From Oscillospiraceae bacterium (lineage in GTDB: Bacteria > Bacillota_A > Clostridia > Oscillospirales > Oscillospiraceae), in assembly GCA_017396725.1 (NCBI GenBank), contig JAFQLA010000131.1, positions 1 through 8,755 on the forward strand: 8,755 nucleotides of DNA, given 5' to 3'. Shown piece by piece: positions 1 through 5,776 of the stretch. Position numbers and translations under genes: made by a program. Numbering within the stretch: the first letter of the stretch is position 1; the number at the start of each line of letters is the position of its first letter. The notes under the pieces are model-generated. The model was not told the origin of the DNA and did not search any database. It saw nothing but the letters and a program-made list of their open reading frames with translations.

Positions 1-335
1 TAGAGCTTCTTGTTGGAAAGTTCCTTCTGAGCCAGAGCCTTGCAAGCGTCCCAAGCTTCCTTGGAAGCGGGCTTGTTGTCGTTCTTGAATTCGTCGGAAG
101 TCCACCAAACGGTGTCCTTGGAGTTTTCGTCCATAACGATGAACTTGTCCTTGGGGGAGCGGCCGGTGTAGATACCGGTCATAACGTTGACAGCACCCAG
201 TTCGGTGAGCTGGCCCTTTTCAAAGCCTTCGAGAGAGGGATCCATTTCAGCCTCGAAGAGTACTTCGTAGCTGGGGTTGTGCACTACTTCGGTAGTACCG
301 GTAATGCCATACTTGGTCAGATCCAGATTTGCCAT
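1..335 (-). CDS. pckA: Phosphoenolpyruvate carboxykinase (ATP), N-terminal part, cut by window edge
   Basis: Cytosolic enzyme that interconverts oxaloacetate + ATP with PEP + CO2 + ADP; in anaerobes it often runs in the PEP-carboxylating direction toward succinate or other C4 acids (family knowledge). About 111 codons are visible, starting at ATG 335-333, which is preceded by GGAGGA (344-349) at an 8-base spacing. The N-terminus [11 protein letters not shown] and the block [15 protein letters not shown] (residues 53-67) followed by [10 protein letters not shown] are characteristic of ATP-PEPCK; Arg59 corresponds to the substrate-binding arginine of the TGRSPKDK signature (Arg65 in E. coli). 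The nucleotide-binding P-loop and metal-binding residues lie beyond the window. It lies 213 bases downstream of the HAD gene on the same strand but has its own good promoter, so it is probably a separate transcription unit. Identity is secure; only completeness is unknown. Confidence 0.96.
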   Translation of the reverse strand, partial: MANLDLTKYGITGTTEVVHNPSYEVLFEAEMDPSLEGFEKGQLTELGAVNVMTGIYTGRSPKDKFIVMDENSKDTVWWTSDEFKNDNKPASKEAWDACKALAQKELSNKKL

Positions 336-548
336 TTTACTGTTCCTCCGTATAAATTAATATAAAAAATAGACATAATTTCGGGGTGATCACAGGCGCA
401 CTTCATAAACGCCCATAATCAATGTGATTATACTATACTATCTCCCCTGCTTACAAGGGGTTTTTCGCATATTTTGTGAATTTTTTGATTATTTTTGCCC
501 TGTGTTATTAGTGTTTCTAACAGAATCTGTGAGGGAATCTTTACGATT
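336..548. other. Intergenic region between HAD gene and pckA, with pckA leader
   Basis: This AT-rich gap of 213 bases separates two minus-strand genes. It contains the pckA promoter (427-456), the pckA leader with an 8-bp perfect palindrome GTGATCAC (386-393), and the pckA Shine-Dalgarno (344-349). I see no convincing intrinsic terminator on the minus strand after the HAD gene. The plus strand has a weak CCCCT/AGGGG stem (444-460) followed by TTTTT, but no plus-strand gene precedes it. No small ORF with a ribosome binding site was found. Confidence 0.6.
427..456 (-). promoter_or_regulatory. Probable sigma-A promoter of pckA
   Basis: Reading the minus strand, TTGTAA (456-451) and TATAAT (432-427) are separated by 18 bases. 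The -10 hexamer is a perfect consensus match and the -35 matches 4 of 6. This places the transcript start near 420 and gives pckA an untranslated leader of roughly 85 bases. The -35 overlaps a short inverted repeat (CCCCT/AGGGG) in the same stretch. Assignment is by motif only. Confidence 0.7.
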
Positions 549-1400
549 TCACGCCTCGGCTATGGCGCGGAGTTTTTCCAAAAGGTCTGCCATGGAGCCG
601 TCTTCGGGGCGGGCTATGAGGCGGATGCGGGGCAGGGCCTTCACCTCGTCTCTGGCGGAGACGGGGGCAAAGGCTACGGCGGCGGCAAGGAGCATGGGGA
701 TATCATTCAGATGGTCGCCGGCGCAGCAGATCTTATCGGGGTCAACGGAGAGCATTTTGGCAAGGCGACCTACGGCGTCTGCCTTATTGCCGCCCACGGC
801 GGTGACCTCCAGCAGCGTGTCGAAGGAGTAGATGAGCTCCACCTCCCCTGCCCAGCTCTGGGCAAGGATGAATTCTTCGGCGGCCTTCACCGTTTCCGCG
901 GGGCCCTCCAGAAGGACCTTCACGATGGGGTCGGGAACAGAGGCGGGGGTCTCCACCTCGATCATGGGCGCGTCGGAAAGGCGGCGGTGATAGAGTACAT
1001 GCTCATTGACGGCGCAGGCATGGATGAGATCCCCCTCGTGGTAGAATTCCGCACCCAGATGTGGAAAACTTTCCAGCACGGCGGCCATGTAGTCGCGGAT
1101 GCGGGGCGCGGAATCGGTGAGGAAAACGGCGTCTACATAGGTTTCCTTTTCGTAGTCATAGATGGCGGCGCCGTTATAGATGATGGTGGGGGCATTGGAG
1201 GGTACGGAGAGCGCTACGGGGCGGGCGTCGGGCAAAGAGCGGCCCGTGGCCACGGCGAAGGTGCCGCCGCCTTCCATAAAAGCGCGGATGGCCGCGGCGT
1301 TTTCTCCGGAGATATACTCTTCCGGCACGGGAACGCCGTGGGTGTTCGTGATGGTATTATCAAAGTCGCAGGCGATGAGCCAGCGGTCAAATATGCCCAT
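549..1400 (-). CDS. Cof-type HAD-IIB family phosphatase
   Basis: This is a 283-aa soluble hydrolase of the haloacid dehalogenase superfamily. All four HAD motifs are visible: motif I DFDNT (Asp12 nucleophile, Asp14 acid/base), motif II VATGRS (Thr52), motif III lysine in GGNKADAV (Lys206), and motif IV GDHLND (228-233, Asp229 and Asp233 binding Mg2+). Length and the large insert between motifs II and III (roughly residues 80-195) fit the Cof/IIB subclass, whose cap lies there. Known members dephosphorylate sugar phosphates, FMN, pyridoxal phosphate or similar metabolites; the substrate cannot be deduced here. The ATG start is supported by AGGTGA just upstream (minus strand, about 1403-1408). 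It follows ricT by 64 bases, a gap that holds a strong hairpin, so it may be co-transcribed with holB-ricT at reduced or processed level. Class is certain, substrate unknown. Confidence 0.9.
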   Translation of the reverse strand: MGIFDRWLIACDFDNTITNTHGVPVPEEYISGENAAAIRAFMEGGGTFAVATGRSLPDARPVALSVPSNAPTIIYNGAAIYDYEKETYVDAVFLTDSAPRIRDYMAAVLESFPHLGAEFYHEGDLIHACAVNEHVLYHRRLSDAPMIEVETPASVPDPIVKVLLEGPAETVKAAEEFILAQSWAGEVELIYSFDTLLEVTAVGGNKADAVGRLAKMLSVDPDKICCAGDHLNDIPMLLAAAVAFAPVSARDEVKALPRIRLIARPEDGSMADLLEKLRAIAEA

Positions 1401-1418
1401 GAGATCACCTCTTGCAGA

Positions 1419-1446
1419 AATACGCGCAGGTCACCCTGCGCGTATT
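1419..1446 (-). terminator. Strong hairpin between ricT and the HAD gene (terminator or processing element)
   Basis: A perfect 12-bp stem (arms 1419-1430 and 1435-1446, AATACGCGCAGG with its complement) closes a 4-base loop. On the minus strand it lies 18 bases after the ricT stop, is preceded by an A-rich run and followed by only TTTCT, a weak U tract. It could be an imperfect intrinsic terminator, or an RNA-stabilising/processing hairpin that separates ricT from the HAD message. The HAD Shine-Dalgarno lies about 10 bases beyond the stem and is not buried in it. On the plus strand a T7 run follows 10 bases after the stem, but no gene there would use it. Confidence 0.55.
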
Positions 1447-1464
1447 GTCAGACTTTTTTTGACT

Positions 1465-2778
1465 TTACTCTTTGGCGTTTGCGCGGGAGGCGCCGTTGCT
1501 GCCGCCTCTCTGGCGGCCGCCGCGGCGATGGGTGCGGCGGGACTTGCCGGTGCCTTCGGCCTTGCCGGCGGGAGCGGCGGCTTCACCGGTTTGCTTGGCG
1601 GGCGCGCCCTTGGGAGCGCCCTGCTTGGGGGAAGCGCCCTTGGGGGGCTTATTGTGGCGGGGCTTATTCTCCTGCGGCTTTTTGCCAACCTCCTTTGCCG
1701 CGCTCTTTTCTTCCTTTTTGGGCTGCTCGGCAGCGGCTGCTGCGGAAGGAGAGCCCTTGCGGCGGCCGCGGCCGCGGCGGGAAGAGGACTTGCGGCGGCT
1801 GCTGCTCTCGCGGGTGGGCGCATCGTCAAAGGCGGCTTCAGCCACCAGAATGGATTCTTCCAGATCGCCGCGGTACACCAGCTCGGGAACAACGAGCTCA
1901 TCCTCGGCAGGCTTTACATAGCGGGCGGGGCGCGCATCGGGGATCTCGATCCCGTCACGGGAGCCCTTGCCGTTGCGCAGCACCTGAACTTCGCAGTTGT
2001 GATAGGTGCGGGGCGCGTCATTATGATCGTCCAGACGGACTTTTACCTGCTCTTTGAGAAGGTTCACTTCGCAGACATTGCCGGGCCCGTCAGGGGTCTG
2101 GACGAAGGAATCGTTTTTGGGCATGCGCTTGGCGGCGTCTTCATAAGCGTCCTGCTCGTACTTGAGGCAGCACATGAGGCGGCCGCAGGTGCCGGAGATC
2201 TTGGTGGGGTTCAAAGAGAGATTCTGGGTTTTTGCCATCTTGATGGATACGGGCACGAAGTCCGGCAAAAACTGCTTGCAGCAGAAGGGCCGGCCGCAGA
2301 TACCCAGACCGCCCAGCATCTTGGCCTCATCACGCACGCCGATCTGGCGCAGTTCGATGCGGGCGCGGAAGATGGCTGCCAGATCCTTCACCAGCTCGCG
2401 GAAGTCCACGCGGCCGTCGGCGGTGAAGAAGAAAATGATCTTGTTGCCGTCAAAATTGCAGGAGACATCCACCAGCTTCATTTCCAGCTGATGGTCTGCG
2501 ATCTTGTCCTGGCAGATGTTGAATGCCTCCGTCTCCTTGGCGCGGTTGCGCTCAAGGGTGCGGCGGTCAGCATCGGTGGCAAGACGGATCACGGGGCACA
2601 GGGGCTGCACCACGGCCTCGTCTTGGACTTCGTGGTTTCCTTCGCAGCAGACGGCGAATTCCACGCCCTGAGAAGTTTCCACGATCACATCGTCGCCCAC
2701 GGCAACGGTAAGGCCGCGGGGATCGAAATCATAACTTTTATGTCCGCTCAGAAAGCGAACGCTGATTACTTCAGTCAA
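1465..2778 (-). CDS. ricT: PSP1-domain protein RicT (YaaT-like) with long basic tail
   Basis: This is a 437-aa cytosolic protein. In Bacillus the RicT/YaaT protein forms the RicA-RicF-RicT (Y) complex, which carries 4Fe-4S clusters and directs RNase Y maturation of mRNAs. The PSP1 region spans about residues 60-146. The two cysteine clusters of the family are intact: GICGRPFCCKQF (Cys161, 166, 167) and GTCGRLMCCLKYE (Cys198, 203, 204), bridged by the conserved SIKMAKTQNLSLNPTK block. After about residue 322 comes a roughly 115-residue tail rich in Arg, Lys, Ala, Pro and Gly, absent from the ~275-aa Bacillus protein and probably disordered and nucleic-acid binding (inference). The start chosen is TTG at 2778-2776: it gives the family N-terminus (TEVISVRF) and has GGAGG six bases upstream, inside the end of holB. 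The longer in-frame ATG at 2814 adds 12 residues that merely read through holB. The 8-base overlap with holB implies translational coupling. Confidence 0.92.
   Translation of the reverse strand: MTEVISVRFLSGHKSYDFDPRGLTVAVGDDVIVETSQGVEFAVCCEGNHEVQDEAVVQPLCPVIRLATDADRRTLERNRAKETEAFNICQDKIADHQLEMKLVDVSCNFDGNKIIFFFTADGRVDFRELVKDLAAIFRARIELRQIGVRDEAKMLGGLGICGRPFCCKQFLPDFVPVSIKMAKTQNLSLNPTKISGTCGRLMCCLKYEQDAYEDAAKRMPKNDSFVQTPDGPGNVCEVNLLKEQVKVRLDDHNDAPRTYHNCEVQVLRNGKGSRDGIEIPDARPARYVKPAEDELVVPELVYRGDLEESILVAEAAFDDAPTRESSSRRKSSSRRGRGRRKGSPSAAAAAEQPKKEEKSAAKEVGKKPQENKPRHNKPPKGASPKQGAPKGAPAKQTGEAAAPAGKAEGTGKSRRTHRRGGRQRGGSNGASRANAKE
1468..1812 (-). repeat. GC-rich low-complexity segment encoding the RicT basic tail
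   Basis: This stretch encodes residues about 323-437 of RicT. It is compositionally biased, with runs of GCGGC/GCCGC and Ser-Arg, Ala and Lys-Gly-Ala-Pro repeats (for example SSSRRKSSSRRGRGRRKG, then five alanines, then recurring K-G-A-x-P units and a final RRTHRRGGRQRGG). The bias opens long spurious reading frames on both strands here, which are not genes. Such segments often vary in length between strains. Confidence 0.6.
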
Positions 2779-3619
2779 GGATAGCCTCCAATTCAGCGGC
2801 GAGGGCACCGGCAAGGTGACCTACGCCTACATTAAATCTGCTCTGGGCAGAATACTTTTCCAACATTTCTATTGTGCCTACGATTTGCTTTTTTGTCAAG
2901 TTTTGCGTGAGAGCGTCCACAGCCGCGGCAAATTGCGGCGAGGGGGGCTTGCCGTAAAGCGCGGCAAGGGCGGCGGAGAGAATGTCCCGCGCGGCGGCAA
3001 GAAGGGCAAAGACCTCGTCGCGGGTGACCTTGCTCACCTCAAGACCGATGAAAAAGGCGGTGAGCTCAGCGCGGTTGCGGGGCTTCAAAATGTGGCAGAG
3101 GGCTTGCGCCTGGGAATAATCCGTGTCGTTATCCTCCCCGGAGAGCTTGAATTCCGTGCAGCGGGAACGCACCGTGGGCAAAAGCAGAGCGGAGGTCTCG
3201 GCACAGAAGAAAAAGGCGGCATAGGGCGGGCCCTCTTCGATGATCTTCAAAAGCACATTCTGGTCCGCGTCGCTGAGCTGGGTGCAGTCATCAAAAATAT
3301 AGACCTTGCGCTCACCCTCGTTGGGGCGGATATACGCGTCGGCACGCAAGGCGCGGAGATCCTCCACAGGGATGGTCTTGCGCTCATAGTCGTGGACAAC
3401 GGTGACATCGGGATGGATGGCGGAGAGGACCTTGCGGCAATGGCGGCAGGTGAGGCAGGGCCTGGCGCCCTCACCCGCGCACTCCATGGCGGCAGCGGCG
3501 TAGCGGGCGGCTTCCACCCTGTCGCCGAATCCGCTGAAGATGATGGCATGGCTCAGACGGCCCGCTTTGGCGGCGGCGCGGATCTTCTGCTCCAGCGCGG
3601 TTTTCACATCTGCTCCCAT
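2771..3619 (-). CDS. holB: DNA polymerase III delta' subunit
   Basis: This 282-aa clamp-loader subunit takes part in loading the beta sliding clamp at the replication fork. An AAA+-like domain fills the N-terminal two thirds. The P-loop position reads SGFGDRVEAARY (29-40) and lacks GKT, as expected for a delta' subunit that does not hydrolyse ATP. A zinc-binding set follows (Cys47, Cys55, Cys58, Cys61, the last three as CLTCRHC) then HPDV. The Walker-B-like IFDDCTQL, the NVLLKIIEEGPP block and an SRC motif (LPTVRSRC) are all typical. The start at ATG 3619 is chosen because GAGGAGGGG lies just upstream; the frame stays open to 3778, but the upstream ATGs lack ribosome binding sites and their residues do not resemble the family. 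Gene order holB-ricT is conserved in Firmicutes, but the usual tmk/yaaQ upstream genes are absent: the next gene is divergent. Confidence 0.94.
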   Translation of the reverse strand: MGADVKTALEQKIRAAAKAGRLSHAIIFSGFGDRVEAARYAAAAMECAGEGARPCLTCRHCRKVLSAIHPDVTVVHDYERKTIPVEDLRALRADAYIRPNEGERKVYIFDDCTQLSDADQNVLLKIIEEGPPYAAFFFCAETSALLLPTVRSRCTEFKLSGEDNDTDYSQAQALCHILKPRNRAELTAFFIGLEVSKVTRDEVFALLAAARDILSAALAALYGKPPSPQFAAAVDALTQNLTKKQIVGTIEMLEKYSAQSRFNVGVGHLAGALAAELEAILD

Positions 3620-3846
3620 GACCTTCCCCTCCTCTTCAAATCTGTCCATACTAAGGATATCACAAAAGGGGAGAAAAAAATAGGGATTTTTTGGAGGAAA
3701 TTTAGAGACTCTTCGTCGGTAATCCACAAAAAATGGCGGTTCTTTTTGTGAGATGCTCCCATAGCATTTCTTTTTCATAGCCTTTAGAATATTTCCATAA
3801 CAATATTCAATGGAGAAACTGTATATATTTATAAGGAGGAGCTGCG
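3620..3846. other. Divergent intergenic region between holB and the chromate-transporter operon
   Basis: This 227-base AT-rich gap must carry the promoters for both directions. No promoter is clear. For the rightward operon, TATATA/TATATT at 3822-3829 sits very close to the Shine-Dalgarno and lacks a good -35; TAGAAT (3785-3790) is a better -10 but also lacks a -35. For holB the minus strand offers TTGTTA (3803-3798) with TATGAA 18 bases on, each a 4/6 match, which would give a leader of roughly 150 bases. A 7-bp inverted repeat is listed separately. A sequence one mismatch from a DnaA box (TAATCCACA) lies at 3720-3728. No credible small gene is seen. Confidence 0.5.
3787..3808. repeat. Inverted repeat GAATATT-N8-AATATTC, possible operator
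   Basis: Perfect 7-bp arms at 3787-3793 and 3802-3808 are separated by 8 bases, giving a 22-bp dyad of the size bound by a dimeric repressor. It lies 38 bases before the GTG start of the first transporter gene, where an operator for the rightward operon would be expected. A second nested dyad (TCCAT 3794-3798 / ATGGA 3810-3814) overlaps it. The region is AT-rich, so chance is possible, and no regulator gene is adjacent in the window. Confidence 0.35.
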
Positions 3847-4386
3847 GTGAAAGAACTTTGGTCGCTTTTCGTCACCTTTGCCAAAGTGGGCGCCATGACC
3901 TTTGGCGGAGGGTATGCCATGCTGCCCATTCTGCAGCGGGAAGTGGTGGACAGCAAGGGCTGGGCCACAGAAGAGGAGCTGATGGATTATTACGCCATCG
4001 GTCAGTGTACTCCCGGTATCATCGCGGTGAATACCGCCACTTTTATCGGTGTGAAATACAAAGGTATCCTTGGCGGGATCCTCGCTACCCTCGGTGTGGT
4101 ATTCCCCTCCCTTGTGATCATCTCTGCCATTGCGGGCATCCTTACGGAGTTTTCTCACCTTGTCTGGGTGCAGGACGCCTTTGCCGCTATCCGTGTGTGC
4201 GTGTGTGTGCTGATTTTCAACGCGGTGCGCAAGCTTTTGAAAAAAGCGGTGGTGGATGTGTGGAGCCTTCTGATCTTCCTGGCGGTTTTCGCCGCGTCGA
4301 TCTTCACGTCCCTCTCTCCTGTGGTATATGTGGTGCTGGCTGCCGTGGCAGGCATTGTAATTAAGTGCAGGGAGGTGGCAAAATGA
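3847..4386 (+). CDS. Chromate transporter (CHR) family protein, short-chain, first of pair
   Basis: This 179-aa integral membrane protein is one of a pair of half-size CHR superfamily transporters. Family members move oxyanions, classically chromate efflux; short-chain forms come as pairs and in Bacillus subtilis both are needed for chromate resistance. The signature FAKVGAMTFGGGYAMLPIL (11-29) and the second conserved block GQCTPGIIAVNTATFIG (52-68) are intact. Hydrophobic segments fall at about 73-99, 111-126, 139-153 and 157-172, with the N-terminal GGG region likely re-entrant. The GTG start at 3847 has AAGGAGG (3833-3839) at a 7-base spacing. The stop overlaps the next gene's start in an ATGA. 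The real substrate is open: the neighbours are hydrolases, not metal-resistance genes, so an organic or inorganic anion linked to their chemistry is possible (inference). Confidence 0.9.
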   Translation: MKELWSLFVTFAKVGAMTFGGGYAMLPILQREVVDSKGWATEEELMDYYAIGQCTPGIIAVNTATFIGVKYKGILGGILATLGVVFPSLVIISAIAGILTEFSHLVWVQDAFAAIRVCVCVLIFNAVRKLLKKAVVDVWSLLIFLAVFAASIFTSLSPVVYVVLAAVAGIVIKCREVAK

Positions 4387-4967
4387 TCTTTCTGCAGCTG
4401 TTCTGGGAATTTTTCAAAACGGGCCTTTTCGCCGTGGGCGGCGGTATGGCTACCCTGCCCTTCCTCTATGATCTTGCCGACAAGACCGGCTGGTTCTCTC
4501 ACGCGGATTTGGCCAATATGCTGGCGGTCTCCGAATCCACACCCGGCGCCATTGGCGTGAATATGGCCACCTATGTGGGTTTTTCCACCGCGGGGATCCC
4601 CGGCGCGGTGGTGGCGACGCTGGGTCTTGTGACGCCGTCCATCATCGTGATCCTTATTATTGCGGGCTTTTTGAAGGCCTTTAAGGAAAATAAATATGTA
4701 AAGAATGCATTTTACGGTCTGCGTCCCGCTTCCACGGGCCTTGTGGCCGCGGCGGGCATCAGCGTGGTGGCAGTCGCCCTTCTGCGCACGGAGCTTTTCG
4801 CCGCCACCGGGGCCATAGCGGATCTTTTCAACTTCAAAGCCATCATCCTCGCGGCGGTGCTGCTGGTGGCTACCAATCTGATCCCCAAGGTGAAAAGCTG
4901 CCATCCCGTGGTGTTTATTCTCTTCTCCGCGGTGGTGGGCGTGGTCTTTGGTTTTTCGGGGCAGTAA
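4383..4967 (+). CDS. Chromate transporter (CHR) family protein, short-chain, second of pair
   Basis: This 194-aa membrane protein is the partner of the preceding gene. It carries the same two motifs in diverged form: FKTGLFAVGGGMATLPFL (11-28) and SESTPGAIGVNMATYVG (50-66). Hydrophobic stretches follow at roughly 72-97, 116-135, 144-163 and 172-191. The start chosen is ATG 4383, with GGGAGG (4370-4375) 7 bases upstream and a 4-base ATGA overlap with the first transporter, which suggests coupled translation and equal amounts. An in-frame GTG at 4365 would add six residues but overlaps the ribosome binding site. The pair probably assembles as an antiparallel heterodimer, as proposed for short-chain CHR proteins. 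Family certain, substrate unknown. Confidence 0.9.
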   Translation: MIFLQLFWEFFKTGLFAVGGGMATLPFLYDLADKTGWFSHADLANMLAVSESTPGAIGVNMATYVGFSTAGIPGAVVATLGLVTPSIIVILIIAGFLKAFKENKYVKNAFYGLRPASTGLVAAAGISVVAVALLRTELFAATGAIADLFNFKAIILAAVLLVATNLIPKVKSCHPVVFILFSAVVGVVFGFSGQ

Positions 4968-4983
4968 GTAAAGGAGGAACAGC

Positions 4984-5763
4984 ATGAAATCTATGTACTG
5001 GTGGGATTACACATCTAAGGAACTGGGCGAGATCGCCCCTGAGTGCGTGGTATTTCAGCCCATCGCGTCTGTAGAGCAGCACGGCCCGCATCTCCCGGTG
5101 GGAACCGACAGCTTTATCTGTCAGGGCTTTGCCGAGGCGCTGCATGAAAAGCTGAAGGAAAAAGATTTTCCCGGCTTGTTCCTGCCCTTCATGGCTTACG
5201 GCAAGAGCAACGAGCATCTGGATTATCCCGGTACCGTTACCTATTCTGTGGAGACTTTCATGAGTGTTCTCATGGATGTCGGCCGCAGCGTTGCCCGCGC
5301 AGGGGTGAAGAAGTTTGTTTTCATCAATGCCCACGGCGGCAACAGCGAGGTGCTGGATATCATCTGCCGCGAGCTGCGCATTGAAACGGGGATGCAGGTC
5401 TTTGCTCTCAATCCCCTGATCCGCATGAATCCCGATCTTACCGGCGTGCTGACGGAGAAGGAGAGCAAAGTGGGCATCCACGCAGGAAGAGTAGAGACCT
5501 CCTTTATTCTCCACCTGCGGCCCGATACCGTGCGAAAAGATCTGATGAACTGCGACTATTCCGTGGATTTTGACGGTTTTCAGTATATCGACTACTCCGG
5601 CAAGGTTTCCTTTGGCTGGATGACTCACGATGTGACGCGCACCGGCACCATCGGTGACACCGCCGGCGCCAACGCCGAAGAAGTGCCCCGCATGTTGGAA
5701 GAGGTCACGAAAATGATGGCGGAGGCCTGCGAAGAGATCCGCCGCTTTGAGTTTGTAAAGTAA
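4984..5763 (+). CDS. Creatininase-family metallohydrolase, copy 1
   Basis: This 259-aa cytosolic amidohydrolase belongs to the creatininase fold family, which includes creatinine amidohydrolase, the ArfB deformylase of archaeal flavin synthesis and the mycofactocin peptidase MftE. All hallmark motifs are present: SVEQHGPHLPVGTD (29-42, with Glu31, His33 and Asp42 as likely metal ligands), NEHLDYPGTVT (76-86), INAHGGN (114-120, His117 a metal ligand) and GIHAGRVETS (164-173, Glu171 likely ligand). It looks fully active. Length is normal for the family. ATG 4984 has AGGAGG (4972-4977) 6 bases upstream, and the gene lies 16 bases after the transporter pair. It is about 60% identical to the next gene by hand alignment. 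No mycofactocin or flavin-pathway genes are nearby, so neither MftE nor ArfB function is supported; hydrolysis of a cyclic amide, formamide or short peptide is the most that family membership allows. Confidence 0.92.
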   Translation: MKSMYWWDYTSKELGEIAPECVVFQPIASVEQHGPHLPVGTDSFICQGFAEALHEKLKEKDFPGLFLPFMAYGKSNEHLDYPGTVTYSVETFMSVLMDVGRSVARAGVKKFVFINAHGGNSEVLDIICRELRIETGMQVFALNPLIRMNPDLTGVLTEKESKVGIHAGRVETSFILHLRPDTVRKDLMNCDYSVDFDGFQYIDYSGKVSFGWMTHDVTRTGTIGDTAGANAEEVPRMLEEVTKMMAEACEEIRRFEFVK

Positions 5764-5776
5764 GGAGGAGACGGTC

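Noticed and set aside
444..465. Plus-strand terminator-like stem CCCCT/AGGGG followed by TTTTT
   Set aside because: Only a 5-bp stem, with no plus-strand gene upstream; it overlaps the -35 of the pckA promoter. At best it stops antisense transcription.
495..2057. Long plus-strand open frame across the HAD and ricT genes
   Set aside because: It lies antisense to two genes with clear family motifs, has a low-complexity translation and no ribosome binding site; the GC-rich ricT tail keeps the antisense frames open.
1180..2784. 534-codon plus-strand open frame antisense to ricT
   Set aside because: The Ala/Gly-rich translation is the reverse-strand image of the ricT tail and body; no start signal and no family resemblance.
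3720..3728. DnaA-box-like TAATCCACA upstream of holB
   Set aside because: A single 8-of-9 match without neighbouring boxes is expected by chance and no origin features are nearby.
2816..3751. 311-codon plus-strand open frame antisense to holB
   Set aside because: holB has an intact zinc motif, SRC motif and ribosome binding site on the other strand; this frame has none.
3620..3778. 53-residue N-terminal extension of holB from ATG 3778
   Set aside because: The extension has no good ribosome binding site and does not resemble delta' proteins; the ATG at 3619 has GAGGAGGGG upstream.
4155..4985. Minus-strand open frame antisense to the second CHR transporter
   Set aside because: The opposite strand encodes clear CHR motifs with a ribosome binding site; the His/Gly-rich antisense translation is an artefact of codon bias.
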